A DNA stretch of 64,000 nucleotides. Source: Xanthobacteraceae bacterium. GTDB taxonomy: Bacteria; Pseudomonadota; Alphaproteobacteria; Rhizobiales; Xanthobacteraceae. Every line of letters begins with the position of its first letter. The first letter of the stretch is position 1. The notes under the pieces are model-generated. The model searched no databases and was not told the DNA's origin. It saw only the letters and a list, made by a program, of their open reading frames with translations. The stretch covers positions 1 to 64,000 of the forward strand of contig JALHLQ010000006.1 of NCBI GenBank assembly GCA_022844485.1. The letters run 5' to 3'. Positions 45,182 through 53,853 of the stretch are shown here, piece after piece. Both the position numbers and the translations under genes were made by a program.

Positions 45182-45658
45182 TCAGCGCTTGGAGAACTGG
45201 AACGAACGCCGCGCCTTGGCGCGTCCGTATTTCTTGCGCTCGACCACGCGCGAGTCGCGCGTCAGGAAGCCGCCTCGCTTCAGCACGCCGCGGAGATCCG
45301 GCTCGAAATTGGTCAAGGCCTTCGAGAGGCCGTGGCGCACCGCGCCCGCCTGCCCGGACAATCCGCCGCCGGAAACCGTGCAGACGACGTCATACTGCCC
45401 TTGCCGGTTCGACACCGAGAACGGCTGCTGGATCATCATCCGCAGGACGGGGCGGGCAAAATAAGTCTCGAGCGGCTTGTCGTTCACCGTGACGCGCCCG
45501 GCGCCCGGCTTGATCCAGACGCGAGCGACGGCATCCTTGCGCTTGCCGGTGGCATAGGCACGGCCCTGCTTGTCCAGCTTCTGCACGTATTTCGGTGCTT
45601 CCGGGGCTGCCGGGCGAAGGGTCGACAACTGGTCGAGCGACTGCATGGTCTCGGCCAT
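45182..45658 (-). CDS. rpsI: 30S ribosomal protein S9
   Basis: A 158-residue protein with the S9 hallmarks [65 protein letters not shown]. The last arginine reaches P-site tRNA. The N-terminus is extended by about 30 residues ([22 protein letters not shown]), as in other alphaproteobacteria. The ATG at 45658 overlaps the rplM stop codon by one base, the standard rplM-rpsI operon. Confidence 0.98.
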   Translation of the reverse strand: MAETMQSLDQLSTLRPAAPEAPKYVQKLDKQGRAYATGKRKDAVARVWIKPGAGRVTVNDKPLETYFARPVLRMMIQQPFSVSNRQGQYDVVCTVSGGGLSGQAGAVRHGLSKALTNFEPDLRGVLKRGGFLTRDSRVVERKKYGRAKARRSFQFSKR

Positions 45659-46122
45659 CACGCGCTCCTCTTGTTCTTGCGGTTCAGGGCGCCGACGTCC
45701 AGCACCTCGGGCTGCTGTGCGGCGTGCGGATGGTCCGGGCCGGAGTAGACGCGGAGATTTCCCAGTTGCCGGCGTCCCAAGGGGCCTCGCGGCAGCATGC
45801 GCTCGACCGCCTTCTCCACAATGCGCTGCGGGAAGCGGCCGCCGAGGATGGACTTGGCCGTACGCTCCTTGATGCCGCCAATGAAGCCGGTGTGGTGGTG
45901 ATAGACCTTGTCCTCGACCTTGCGGCCGGTAAGCACCACTTTTTCCGCGTTCACGACGACGACATTGTCGCCGCAATCAACATGCGGCGTGTAGGTCGGC
46001 TTGTGCTTGCCGCGCAGGCGCATGGCGATGACCGAGGCGAGACGTCCGACGACAAGGCCTTGCGCGTCGATCAGCACCCACTTCTTGTCGACCTCTGCGG
46101 CCTTGACCGAATAGGTGTTCAT
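45658..46122 (-). CDS. rplM: 50S ribosomal protein L13
   Basis: A 154-residue protein starting [20 protein letters not shown], with the L13 motifs [44 protein letters not shown] and [35 protein letters not shown]. An in-frame TTG nine bases upstream is less likely than the ATG at 46122. First gene of the operon with rpsI. Confidence 0.98.
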   Translation of the reverse strand: MNTYSVKAAEVDKKWVLIDAQGLVVGRLASVIAMRLRGKHKPTYTPHVDCGDNVVVVNAEKVVLTGRKVEDKVYHHHTGFIGGIKERTAKSILGGRFPQRIVEKAVERMLPRGPLGRRQLGNLRVYSGPDHPHAAQQPEVLDVGALNRKNKRSA

Positions 46123-46260
46123 GGCAACCAACGATCCGTGAATGATAATCCGCCGCGGCCGCAGCGCCGCCGCGGGGGCTCTCTAGCCCACCGAAGCGGC
46201 CGGGTCAACGTCGAATGCAAAGTAAAATATATTCTCTGTCAGAGACTTATAATATTGGTG

Positions 46261-46701
46261 TTATGCTACCTCTGTTCTCGGCGGGATCGAATAAGTCGAG
46301 GTTGCATGAGCTACGATCGTCTCCTCGCCCTCCGACCGGATCGCGATGTCGCCCACCGCAAGCCTCTTTCCGAGCTTCAACAGCCGGCACTCGGCAATCA
46401 GTGCGCCAGGCTGCGGCTTGTTCAGGAAATTGATGTTCAGGTTGGTGGTGACGGCGAGCGGCACCCAGCCGATCGAGGCCAACACGGCGACATACATGGC
46501 GACGTCGGCCAGCAACATCATGGTGCCGCCGCTGATCGTCCCTCCGGGGCGCAACGAGTCTTGCTGAAAACCTTGGCGGACACGGCATCCCCCGTGCCAT
46601 ACCTCGACGATGGCCAGGCCGGAGTCCTTCTCGAACATCTCGGGGAATTCGGCAGAGAGCCGTCTTTCGAGGTCTCTCGCGGTCAAAACGGCTGCATGCA
46701 T
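46261..46701 (-). CDS. PaaI-family hotdog thioesterase
   Basis: A 146-residue acyl-CoA thioesterase-like protein. The hotdog active-site stretch is RPGGTISGGTMMLLADVAMYVAVLA, in the place where PaaI proteins have HGG...D, with serine replacing histidine. It continues with TTNLNINFLNKPQPGALIAECRLLKLGKRLAVGDIAIRSEG. It would release CoA from aryl- or acyl-CoA compounds in the cytoplasm, perhaps recycling CoA. It is divergent from the enoyl-CoA hydratase gene. Confidence 0.88.
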   Translation of the reverse strand: MHAAVLTARDLERRLSAEFPEMFEKDSGLAIVEVWHGGCRVRQGFQQDSLRPGGTISGGTMMLLADVAMYVAVLASIGWVPLAVTTNLNINFLNKPQPGALIAECRLLKLGKRLAVGDIAIRSEGEETIVAHATSTYSIPPRTEVA

Positions 46702-46817
46702 CTCCGCTCCCCCGTATTATATCCCGCTCTATCCAGCCCGCGTCCCACGTCCTTTCGGGCAGAACGCCGGGATCGGATACAATGGTTTAGATTGACTGCA
46801 TAGTTAGCGGAGACGCC

Positions 46818-47651
46818 ATGAACGTCCCCTCCCCTGCCATCCGCGCCGAAGGCGCGATCAACGAGCCGGTGCTCCTGCGGGAGGACATGGACTCGATCGC
46901 AGTGCTCACCCTCAACCGTCCGCAGTCGCGGAACGCATTGTCGGAGGCGATGCTGGCGGCGCTCGGCGAGAGCCTCGCCGCCATTGCCGATGACAAGACC
47001 ATCCGCGCCATCGTGCTCGCGGCGAAGGGGCCGGCCTTCAGCGCTGGCCACGATATGAAGGAGATGACCGCGCGGCGATCGGACCCTGATCGCGGGCGTG
47101 CCTATTTCAAGGATCTGCTCGACCGATGCAGCGCGGTGATGCAGGCGGTCGTGCGCCAGCGGCAGCCGGTCATCGCCGCGATCCAGGGCACGGCAGCCGC
47201 AGCCGGCTGCCAGCTTGTCGCCTCTTGCGATCTCGCCGTGGCATCGCGGTCAGCAAAATTCTCGACGCCCGGCGTGCATATCGGGCTGTTCTGCTCGACC
47301 CCTATGGTTGCGCTGTCGCGCAACATCGCGCGCAAGCACGCGATGGAGATGCTCCTGACCGGCGACATGATCTCCGCCGAGGATGCGATGCGCATGGGGC
47401 TCGTGAACCGCATCGTCCCGCCCGGCAGCGAACGCGAAGAAGCCATCAAGATCGCGCGCCAGATTGCCTCGAAGTCAAGTCATGTGGTGAAGATCGGCAA
47501 GCAGGCCTTCTACCGGCAAATCGAGATGACCCTCGAGGAGGCCTATCGCTATGCCTCCGAGGTGATGACCGAGAACATGCTGGCGCGCGATGCCGAGGAA
47601 GGGATCGGCGCTTTCATCGAAAAACGCGAGCCGAAATGGCAGGATCAATGA
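46818..47651 (+). CDS. Enoyl-CoA hydratase family protein
   Basis: A 277-residue crotonase-fold enzyme. The oxyanion region is LAAKGPAFSAGHDMKEM, then AAIQGTAAAAGCQLVASCDLAVAS and the active loop FSTPGVHIGLFCSTPMVALSRNI. The GHDMKEM motif and TPGVHIGLFCSTP loop are typical of the ECHDC3-like group, in which the usual catalytic glutamates are partly replaced, so the reaction may not be simple hydration. Its stop overlaps the start of a small membrane protein gene, forming a three-gene coupled operon with a CoA-binding protein. Confidence 0.9.
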   Translation: MNVPSPAIRAEGAINEPVLLREDMDSIAVLTLNRPQSRNALSEAMLAALGESLAAIADDKTIRAIVLAAKGPAFSAGHDMKEMTARRSDPDRGRAYFKDLLDRCSAVMQAVVRQRQPVIAAIQGTAAAAGCQLVASCDLAVASRSAKFSTPGVHIGLFCSTPMVALSRNIARKHAMEMLLTGDMISAEDAMRMGLVNRIVPPGSEREEAIKIARQIASKSSHVVKIGKQAFYRQIEMTLEEAYRYASEVMTENMLARDAEEGIGAFIEKREPKWQDQ

Positions 47652-47899
47652 ACGACGCTCTCGGGGTCCCCTCACTTCTGTCAGTTCGCCTCGCGCCAAG
47701 CGCGATCCGCCGGGGACTCCTGGCGGGAACAGCCTGGGGCCTCGTCACTGGCGGCGGGCTCGCCGTGCTCAATGCTTTGTCTTGCGGGATCCTGTGCGTC
47801 GAGGACGCTGCGGTTGCAATCGGCGTCTCGATCCTTGTCGGCTGCGCCACGATGGGGCCGCTGGCGGCGCTGAGCCCGTCGATAGATCGGACCTCATGA
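47648..47899 (+). CDS. Small membrane protein, unknown function
   Basis: An 83-residue protein with two likely membrane segments (GLLAGTAWGLVTGGGLAVLNAL and AVAIGVSILVGCATMGPLAAL) separated by a short loop with two cysteines. It overlaps the hydratase gene before it and the CoA-binding gene after it by four bases each (ATGA), so it is translated with both. No known family was recognised. Confidence 0.7.
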   Translation: MNDALGVPSLLSVRLAPSAIRRGLLAGTAWGLVTGGGLAVLNALSCGILCVEDAAVAIGVSILVGCATMGPLAALSPSIDRTS

Positions 47900-48456
47900 A
47901 CCACGACGCCTACGCCGACCCCTACATCCGCGGCATCCTCAACACGGTCAAGACCATCGCCATGGTCGGCGCGTCGGCGAACGAGAGCCGGCCGAGCTAT
48001 TTCGCCTTCAAGTATCTGCTCGAGCGCGGCTACAACATGGTCCCGGTCAATCCCGGCCAAGCCGGCAAAGAGATCCTCGGACGCAAGGTCTATGCGCGCC
48101 TGTCGGACATCCCTGAGCCGATCGACATGGTCGACATCTTCCGCTCGTCGGAGCATGCGCCTCCGATCGTGAATGAGGCGCTTGGCCTCAAACCGCTTCC
48201 ACGCGTGATCTGGATGCAACTCGGAATCCGCAATGATGAAGCCGCCGCCAAGGCTGAAGCAGCCGGCCTGAAGGTGGTCATGAACCGCTGTCCAAAAATC
48301 GAATACGGACGCCTGTCATCCGAGATCGGCTGGATCGGCGTCAATTCACGCACCATTTCATCGAAAAAGGCGCATCTTCTCGGCAAGGGCGTTCAGCGCA
48401 TGGCGCTCGAGCGGGCCGCAGGCCCTCTCCGAAAGGAGGGCGACCGCGGCGGCTGA
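47896..48456 (+). CDS. CoA-binding domain protein (YccU family)
   Basis: A 186-residue protein with a Rossmann-type CoA-binding fold: TVKTIAMVGASANESRPSYFAFKYLLERGYNMVPVNPGQ, then PEPIDMVDIFRSSEHAPPIVNEAL, IWMQLGIRNDEAAAKAEAAGLKVVMNRCPKIEY. YccU proteins are related to the CoA-binding part of succinyl-CoA and acetyl-CoA synthetases and are of unknown function. The C-terminal 30 residues are basic. It ends the operon with the hydratase and the small membrane protein. Confidence 0.88.
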   Translation: MNHDAYADPYIRGILNTVKTIAMVGASANESRPSYFAFKYLLERGYNMVPVNPGQAGKEILGRKVYARLSDIPEPIDMVDIFRSSEHAPPIVNEALGLKPLPRVIWMQLGIRNDEAAAKAEAAGLKVVMNRCPKIEYGRLSSEIGWIGVNSRTISSKKAHLLGKGVQRMALERAAGPLRKEGDRGG

Positions 48457-48604
48457 TCGGCCGGACATTTCGCGATGCGCCCCGTTTTCCAGGCCGGCCG
48501 GCCATCTCTGCTTCTGCGGGCTTCCGCCTTGACGCCGCAAGGCACTCCGATAAACCCATGAAAACGAGGGACCGGCGACCGGTCCGAGTGACAGAGGACC
48601 GGCC

Positions 48605-49885
48605 ATGACCGACCGCACGCCTGGATTTGCAACGCTCGCCATTCACGCTGGCGCGAAGCCGGACCCGACCACCGGGGCGCGGGCGACACCGATCTATCAA
48701 ACAACGTCGTTCGTCTTCGACGATGTCGATCACGCCGCCTCGCTGTTCGGCTTGCAGGCCTTCGGCAATATCTATACCCGCATCGGCAACCCGACGAACG
48801 CCGTGCTGGAGGAACGCGTCGCCGCGCTCGAAGGCGGCACTGCGGGCCTCGCCGTGGCCTCCGGCCACGCGGCGCAAGTGCTCGTGTTCCATGCGCTGAT
48901 GCAGCCGGGCGACGAATTCGTCGCCTCGAAGAAGCTCTATGGCGGCTCGATCAATCAGTTCAACCATTCCTACAAGAACTTCGGCTGGCAGGTCGTGTGG
49001 GCGGACCCCGATGACCTCTCGACCTTCGAACGCGCCATCACGCCGAAGACGAAGGCCATCTTCATCGAGTCGATCGCCAATCCCGGCGGCGTCATCACCG
49101 ACATTTCGAGCATTGCCGGGATCGCTCGCCGCGCCGGCGTGCCGCTGATCGTGGACAATACCTTGGCCACGCCCTATCTCTGCCGGCCCTTCGAGCACGG
49201 CGCCGATATCGTCGTGCATTCGCTCACGAAATTCCTCGGCGGCCACGGCAACTCCATCGGCGGACTGATCGTCGACGGCGGCACGTTCAACTGGTCACGC
49301 GAAGGCCGCTATCCAATGCTGTCCGAGCCGCGTCCCGAGTACCACGGCATCGTGCTGCATGAGACCTTCGGCAACTTCGCCTTCGCGATCGCCTGCCGGG
49401 TGCTCGGGCTGCGCGACATCGGCCCGGCGCTGTCGCCCTTCAACGCGTTCCTGATCCTGACCGGCACCGAGACCTTGCCCCTTCGCATGCAGAAGCATTG
49501 CGAGAACGCGCAAGCCGTTGCTGAGTGGCTCGCCGGAAATAAGAACGTGGCCTGGGTCAGCTATCCGGGACTGCCTGGGGACCGCTATCACAACCTTGCC
49601 AAGAAATACTGCCCGAAGGGCGCGGGATCGGTCTTCACCTTCGGCCTCAAGGGCGGCTATGACGCCGGCGTGAAGCTCGTGTCGAATGTGAAGCTGTTCT
49701 CGCACCTCGCCAATATCGGCGATACGCGTTCGCTGATCATCCACCCGGCTTCGACAACCCACCGCCAGCTCTCGGATGCGCAGAAGGTTCAAGCCGGCGC
49801 GAGTCCGGACGTGGTGCGCCTCTCGATCGGGATCGAGGACAAGGAAGACATCATCGCCGACCTCGAGCAGGGCTTGGCGGCTTAG
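48605..49885 (+). CDS. metY: O-acetylhomoserine aminocarboxypropyltransferase (sulfhydrylase)
   Basis: A 426-residue PLP enzyme of the Cys/Met metabolism family, making homocysteine from O-acetylhomoserine and sulfide. The start [40 protein letters not shown] is diagnostic. The cofactor lysine is Lys209 in [10 protein letters not shown], and the end has [26 protein letters not shown]. Ribosome site AGAGGA precedes the ATG. It stands alone after a 148-base gap in which no riboswitch could be confirmed. Confidence 0.95.
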   Translation: MTDRTPGFATLAIHAGAKPDPTTGARATPIYQTTSFVFDDVDHAASLFGLQAFGNIYTRIGNPTNAVLEERVAALEGGTAGLAVASGHAAQVLVFHALMQPGDEFVASKKLYGGSINQFNHSYKNFGWQVVWADPDDLSTFERAITPKTKAIFIESIANPGGVITDISSIAGIARRAGVPLIVDNTLATPYLCRPFEHGADIVVHSLTKFLGGHGNSIGGLIVDGGTFNWSREGRYPMLSEPRPEYHGIVLHETFGNFAFAIACRVLGLRDIGPALSPFNAFLILTGTETLPLRMQKHCENAQAVAEWLAGNKNVAWVSYPGLPGDRYHNLAKKYCPKGAGSVFTFGLKGGYDAGVKLVSNVKLFSHLANIGDTRSLIIHPASTTHRQLSDAQKVQAGASPDVVRLSIGIEDKEDIIADLEQGLAA

Positions 49886-49974
49886 AGCGGAAGCAAAGCG
49901 AAAGCCGCCAGGATGTCGCCGATCTCGCGGCCTGCCACGCCTCCATCGAGATCAGCATGAGGATGCCGCAATAG

Positions 49975-51060
49975 CTATTCAGCCGCCTGCGCCATGGCGC
50001 GGGGCGGAAAAGCAGACGCGCGAGCGAAACGGTGAACTCGCTCGGCATGTTCCACCGCAATCACGAGCACAATCACCGCGACGCCCTGATGCGCGAGCGC
50101 AAGCCCGATGGGCACCCGGTAGACCAGAGCCAGGATGCCGAGGACGGCCTGGATCGTGATGCCCCCGAACAGAAGCAGCGCATTGGTCAGCGCCGGCCCG
50201 CGTCCGGCGGAGCGCGCGATATCGATCACGTGCAGAGCCGTAACGATCCAAAGAAGATAACCGAACATGCGGTGATTGAATTGCACCGTGAGCACGTTTT
50301 CGAATGCATTGCGCCAGGCGGGCTCGATGGCCAGAAGCTGCTCAAAGCCGGGAACGAACTGCCCGTCGATCAGCGGCCAGGTGTTGAACGAAAGTCCCGC
50401 GCGCAGGCCCGCGACGATGGCTCCAAGATAGATTTGGATCAGGACCAAGCCGACTAATGCAAGGGCCGTCGTTCGCACCCGGCTCGAGACCGAAAGCGCA
50501 GGACGGCCCGCGATGCGCTGCGCGAGCCAGACCATCGCTGCGATGATGACGCAGGCCAGGGTCAGGTGAACCGCCAGGCGATATTGCGACACTTCGGTGC
50601 GTCCGGAGAGGCCGGAGGCCACCATCCACCAGCCGACGAAACCCTGCAGGGCGCCAAGCCCGAAGATCAACCAGAGACGCCCCTTCAGCGCCGGCTCGAT
50701 CCAGCCGCGCCATAGGAACCACAGAAATGGAACGAGGAACGCTCCGCCGATCAGCCGCCCGAGCAAGCGGTGAATCCATTCCCACCAGTAAATCGTCTTG
50801 AACTCCGCGAGGCTCATGCCTTTGTTGACGAGCTGGTATTGCGGGATCGTCTTGTAGCTCTCGAACTCGGCCAGCCATTGCGCCTCGTTGAGCGGCGGCA
50901 GCGTTCCGGTGACGAGCTTCCACTCGACAATCGACAGACCCGACTCGGTCAGCCGCGTCGCGCCGCCGACAACCACCATGACGAAGACAAGGAATGAGAC
51001 CGCAAGCAGCCAAAAACGGATGGCGCGGCGATGAAGGTTCCGGGTCTTGGAGTCGGTCAT
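49975..51060 (-). CDS. ctaA: Heme A synthase (CtaA/COX15)
   Basis: A 361-residue inner-membrane enzyme with about eight helices that oxidises heme O to heme A for cytochrome oxidase. Motifs are [45 protein letters not shown] (first histidine), LAVHLTLAC, and [13 protein letters not shown] plus [11 protein letters not shown] with the later histidines. The ATG at 51060 ([21 protein letters not shown]) matches the family. A DUF2842 gene is divergent at its start, as is frequent in Hyphomicrobiales. Confidence 0.96.
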   Translation of the reverse strand: MTDSKTRNLHRRAIRFWLLAVSFLVFVMVVVGGATRLTESGLSIVEWKLVTGTLPPLNEAQWLAEFESYKTIPQYQLVNKGMSLAEFKTIYWWEWIHRLLGRLIGGAFLVPFLWFLWRGWIEPALKGRLWLIFGLGALQGFVGWWMVASGLSGRTEVSQYRLAVHLTLACVIIAAMVWLAQRIAGRPALSVSSRVRTTALALVGLVLIQIYLGAIVAGLRAGLSFNTWPLIDGQFVPGFEQLLAIEPAWRNAFENVLTVQFNHRMFGYLLWIVTALHVIDIARSAGRGPALTNALLLFGGITIQAVLGILALVYRVPIGLALAHQGVAVIVLVIAVEHAERVHRFARASAFPPRAMAQAAE

Positions 51061-51152
51061 GCGATTGTCTTGCGGCGAGACGGTCGGAAACCTATAGCCT
51101 CGGTGGGCGCGCGGCAACCGCAGCGCGCCGGATCCACGCTGGAAGCATGCCC

Positions 51153-51365
51153 ATGACGGTTCGAATCCGCAAGCTGATCGGCACGTTCGCATTCATCGGC
51201 CTGATCGCCGTCTGGGCTCTCTTCGCCATGGCGCTTGCGCAGTTTGCATTCAGCGCCACGAACACCCTTGCCGCAACGCTCTATTACGTCGCGATGGGCT
51301 TCGGCTGGCTTCCGCTCGCGATGCTGCTCGTGCGCTGGATGCAGCGTTCCGACCGGTCATCTTGA
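51153..51365 (+). CDS. DUF2842 small membrane protein
   Basis: About 70 residues with two membrane helices ([24 protein letters not shown] and [22 protein letters not shown]), the length and pattern of DUF2842 proteins (RKLIG start, [12 protein letters not shown] end). The ATG at 51153 is seven bases after GGAAG; an ATG two codons earlier is too close to that site. Divergent from ctaA, it may assist respiratory-complex assembly, but no function is known. Confidence 0.82.
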   Translation: MTVRIRKLIGTFAFIGLIAVWALFAMALAQFAFSATNTLAATLYYVAMGFGWLPLAMLLVRWMQRSDRSS

Positions 51366-51379
51366 GAAACGTGCCAGGC

Positions 51380-52435
51380 TCATGCGGCATCAACTCGGCG
51401 GAAGCCGTTCCACATGCCCGTCGCCGCGCCTGAGAGCAAGACCTGAAAATAGCGCAGCTTCTGAAACTCGCCGTTCAACGAAATGCGCGGGAGCGCCGTC
51501 AGGTGCTCGCCGTGCTCCGGAAACAGCACCCCGGGGCGAGTGGTGACTGCCGTCTTGAAGCCGAGTTCGGAGGCGGCTCGAAATTCACGCGGGCCGGCTG
51601 AAGTCGCATCGCCAAGCGGATAGGCCAAGTGCTGAGGTCGCTTGCCAAGCGCTGCTTCTATGACGGCCGCGCCGTTGCGCATCTCGGTGCACATGTCCTC
51701 ATCCGAGCATTTTCTTAACATCACATGATTCACCGTGTGCGCGCCGATGGTCACCAGCGGGTTCTCGGCCATCTCCGCGATCTCGCGCCAGGTCATGCAC
51801 TGTTCCCGGCACAGCGCTGCCATATCGACTCCGTAGCGAGCAGCGAGGTCGCGCACTGTGCTGCGCAGATCGATCTCACTCGCAAGCCCGCGAAGCCAGG
51901 AGTAGATCTCCTCATAGCTCGCCCGCTTCTCGGCGACGCTCGCGCAGTCGAAATGCCGGTTCACGCCATCCATCGTGAGACCGACGCGCGTCTGTCGGGC
52001 GATGATTTCTTCCAGCGCCAGCCACCACAATTCCCCGACCTGATCCGGGAAGCTTGTCGGAACATAGAGCGCAAACGGCACGTCGTGTCGCTTAAGGATC
52101 GGAAAGGCCCATTCGAGATTGTCGCGGTAGGCGTCGTCGAAGGTGAGGCATACGAAGCGGCGGCGGAAATCCCGCTCGACAAGCCGCCGGTGCATCTCGT
52201 CGGTCCCGATGAGATCGACCCCGGCACGACGGAGCTTGCGCACCACGTCTTCCAGAAACCTGGGCGTGACCTCCAGCAATCGGTTGGGCTGGAAGGCAGC
52301 GAGGCGCGGCGGCTTCACGTGATGAAGCGTCAGAATGGCACCGACGCCGCCCAGGAAGGGGCGCAAGAAGACGTGCGCTCCCGTCGCATACAGCGCTTCC
52401 AGTCCGGATCGGATGACAGCCTTCCGTGCGCTCAC
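51380..52435 (-). CDS. Polysaccharide deacetylase (NodB domain)
   Basis: A 351-residue carbohydrate esterase family 4 protein. The first metal and base motif is FVCLTFDDAYRDN, the HxxxH metal motif is IGAHTVNHVML, and the C-terminal region has HLAYPLGDATSAG. It would remove acetyl groups from a polysaccharide, probably the polymer made by the genes to its right. It has no clear Sec signal, only a hydrophobic start (LYATGAHVFLRPFLGGVGAI). Divergent from the CelD-like acyltransferase gene. Confidence 0.9.
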   Translation of the reverse strand: MSARKAVIRSGLEALYATGAHVFLRPFLGGVGAILTLHHVKPPRLAAFQPNRLLEVTPRFLEDVVRKLRRAGVDLIGTDEMHRRLVERDFRRRFVCLTFDDAYRDNLEWAFPILKRHDVPFALYVPTSFPDQVGELWWLALEEIIARQTRVGLTMDGVNRHFDCASVAEKRASYEEIYSWLRGLASEIDLRSTVRDLAARYGVDMAALCREQCMTWREIAEMAENPLVTIGAHTVNHVMLRKCSDEDMCTEMRNGAAVIEAALGKRPQHLAYPLGDATSAGPREFRAASELGFKTAVTTRPGVLFPEHGEHLTALPRISLNGEFQKLRYFQVLLSGAATGMWNGFRRVDAA

Positions 52436-52524
52436 GTCTTACTCCCTAGGGCTCGCGAGACTGCCAACCCTTTATTGATAATTGTTTGCGAGGTTGCCTG
52501 ACAGTCAATTGCACGAGGGCCGGA

Positions 52525-53751
52525 ATGTCACTGGGAGCCGCCATTACCCCCCTCAAAGACGGCCCGCCGGGCGAAGCTTTGGCCTGCGGCCCCGCGGTCC
52601 ATGTCGACATTCTCGACAGCTTTGCGGCGGCCGAGCCGATTTGGCGCGACCTCGAGACATCGGGCGCGCTCATGACGCCCTATCAGCGCTTCGACTGGCT
52701 GAGCGCCTGGCAGCATCATATCGGCGCGAAGCTCGGAATACTGCCCTTCATCGTCGTCGGGCGGGACTCCACAGGAGCCACGGAATTCATCTGGCCGCTC
52801 GGTTCGGGACCAGCCGGCCCCCTGACGATCGCCAGATTTCTCGGCGGCAAGCACGCGAATTTCAATCTGGGGCTGTGGAGACGGAATTTCGCCGCCAACA
52901 TGACGGCGGCGTCGATGGACCGAATCTGCGTTGCCATCGCCGAGCGCGCTCCACGTCTCGATGCATTGCATCTCCTGAACCAGCCCGAAGTGTGGGACGG
53001 AGTCCGGAATCCCTTTTCCTTTCTGCCGAGCCAACCTTCGCCGAGCTTCGGTTACAAGGGCACGCTCGATCGCGGTTTCGAGATTTTCATTCAAGCGCAC
53101 ACGACAGCCAGCCGCCGCTCCAAAATGCGCCGAAAGGAGCGGTTGCTCCGGGAGCGAGGCGACGTGCGATACTGGCGCGCGCAAACGCTCCCCGATGCCG
53201 CGCAAATCTTGGCCGCGTTCTACGAGCAAAAATCCCAGCGGATGCTGGAACGCGGACTGAGCGATGTGTTCGCCGAGCCCGGCGTGCGCGAGTTTTTCAC
53301 CGCCGCTGCGGCAGCGAAGCTTGCCGACGGCGCGCCCGCCATCGAACTCTATGCGATGAGCGTCGGCGAGAGCATCGTTGCGACATTCGGCGGCGCCGTG
53401 GCGGGCGGCCGGTTCTGCGCAATGTTCAACTCGATCGTTTCGAATGAACTCGCGCGCGAAAGCCCGGGCGAGCATCTGTTGATCAATCTTGTTCGCATGT
53501 GCTGCGAACGCGGCCTCCACACCTTCGACCTCGGCGTCGGCGAGGCCGAGTACAAAAAGCTCACCTGCGATGAACCGGAGCCGCTGTTCGACAGCCTTAT
53601 CGGATTGACGCCGCTTGGACGGCTGGCCTGCGCAGCGGCGCGCCTGGGCCTCGACGCAAAGCGCCGCATCAAGTCGACACCAGCTGTCTGGAGCGCCGTG
53701 CAGATGCTGCGCCGCCGCTTACGCGGGCGCGCGCGGACAACACGCGACTAA
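52525..53751 (+). CDS. GNAT-fold acyltransferase of the CelD/BcsL type
   Basis: A 408-residue two-domain GNAT/FemAB-like protein. The start VHVDILDSFAAAEPIWRDLETSGALMTPYQRFDWLSAWQ is that of CelD-family proteins from exopolysaccharide clusters. The C-terminal GNAT part shows LYAMSVGESIVATFGGAVAGGRFCAMFNSI and HTFDLGVGEAEYKKLTCDEPEPLF. It likely acylates a polysaccharide or its lipid-linked precursor in the cytoplasm. The ATG at 52525 follows GAGGGCCGG. Confidence 0.85.
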   Translation: MSLGAAITPLKDGPPGEALACGPAVHVDILDSFAAAEPIWRDLETSGALMTPYQRFDWLSAWQHHIGAKLGILPFIVVGRDSTGATEFIWPLGSGPAGPLTIARFLGGKHANFNLGLWRRNFAANMTAASMDRICVAIAERAPRLDALHLLNQPEVWDGVRNPFSFLPSQPSPSFGYKGTLDRGFEIFIQAHTTASRRSKMRRKERLLRERGDVRYWRAQTLPDAAQILAAFYEQKSQRMLERGLSDVFAEPGVREFFTAAAAAKLADGAPAIELYAMSVGESIVATFGGAVAGGRFCAMFNSIVSNELARESPGEHLLINLVRMCCERGLHTFDLGVGEAEYKKLTCDEPEPLFDSLIGLTPLGRLACAAARLGLDAKRRIKSTPAVWSAVQMLRRRLRGRARTTRD

Positions 53752-53853
53752 CGCGCGAAGAGGTTTGGTTCGATAACGCGGTCTTCCTTGCGCCTATTTC
53801 GTGCGTGACCTCTGCCAAAAAGCGGTCCACGCTTACGGGATCACACTGCGGCC

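Noticed and set aside
48529-48575. Hairpin followed by AAAC and GAGGG before metY, reminiscent of a SAM-II riboswitch
   Set aside because: The conserved GAUUU core and the CUAAA element of SAM-II are missing, and the spacing of the pseudoknot strands does not fit. A covariance-model search with the SAM-II, SAM-V and SAH models would decide.
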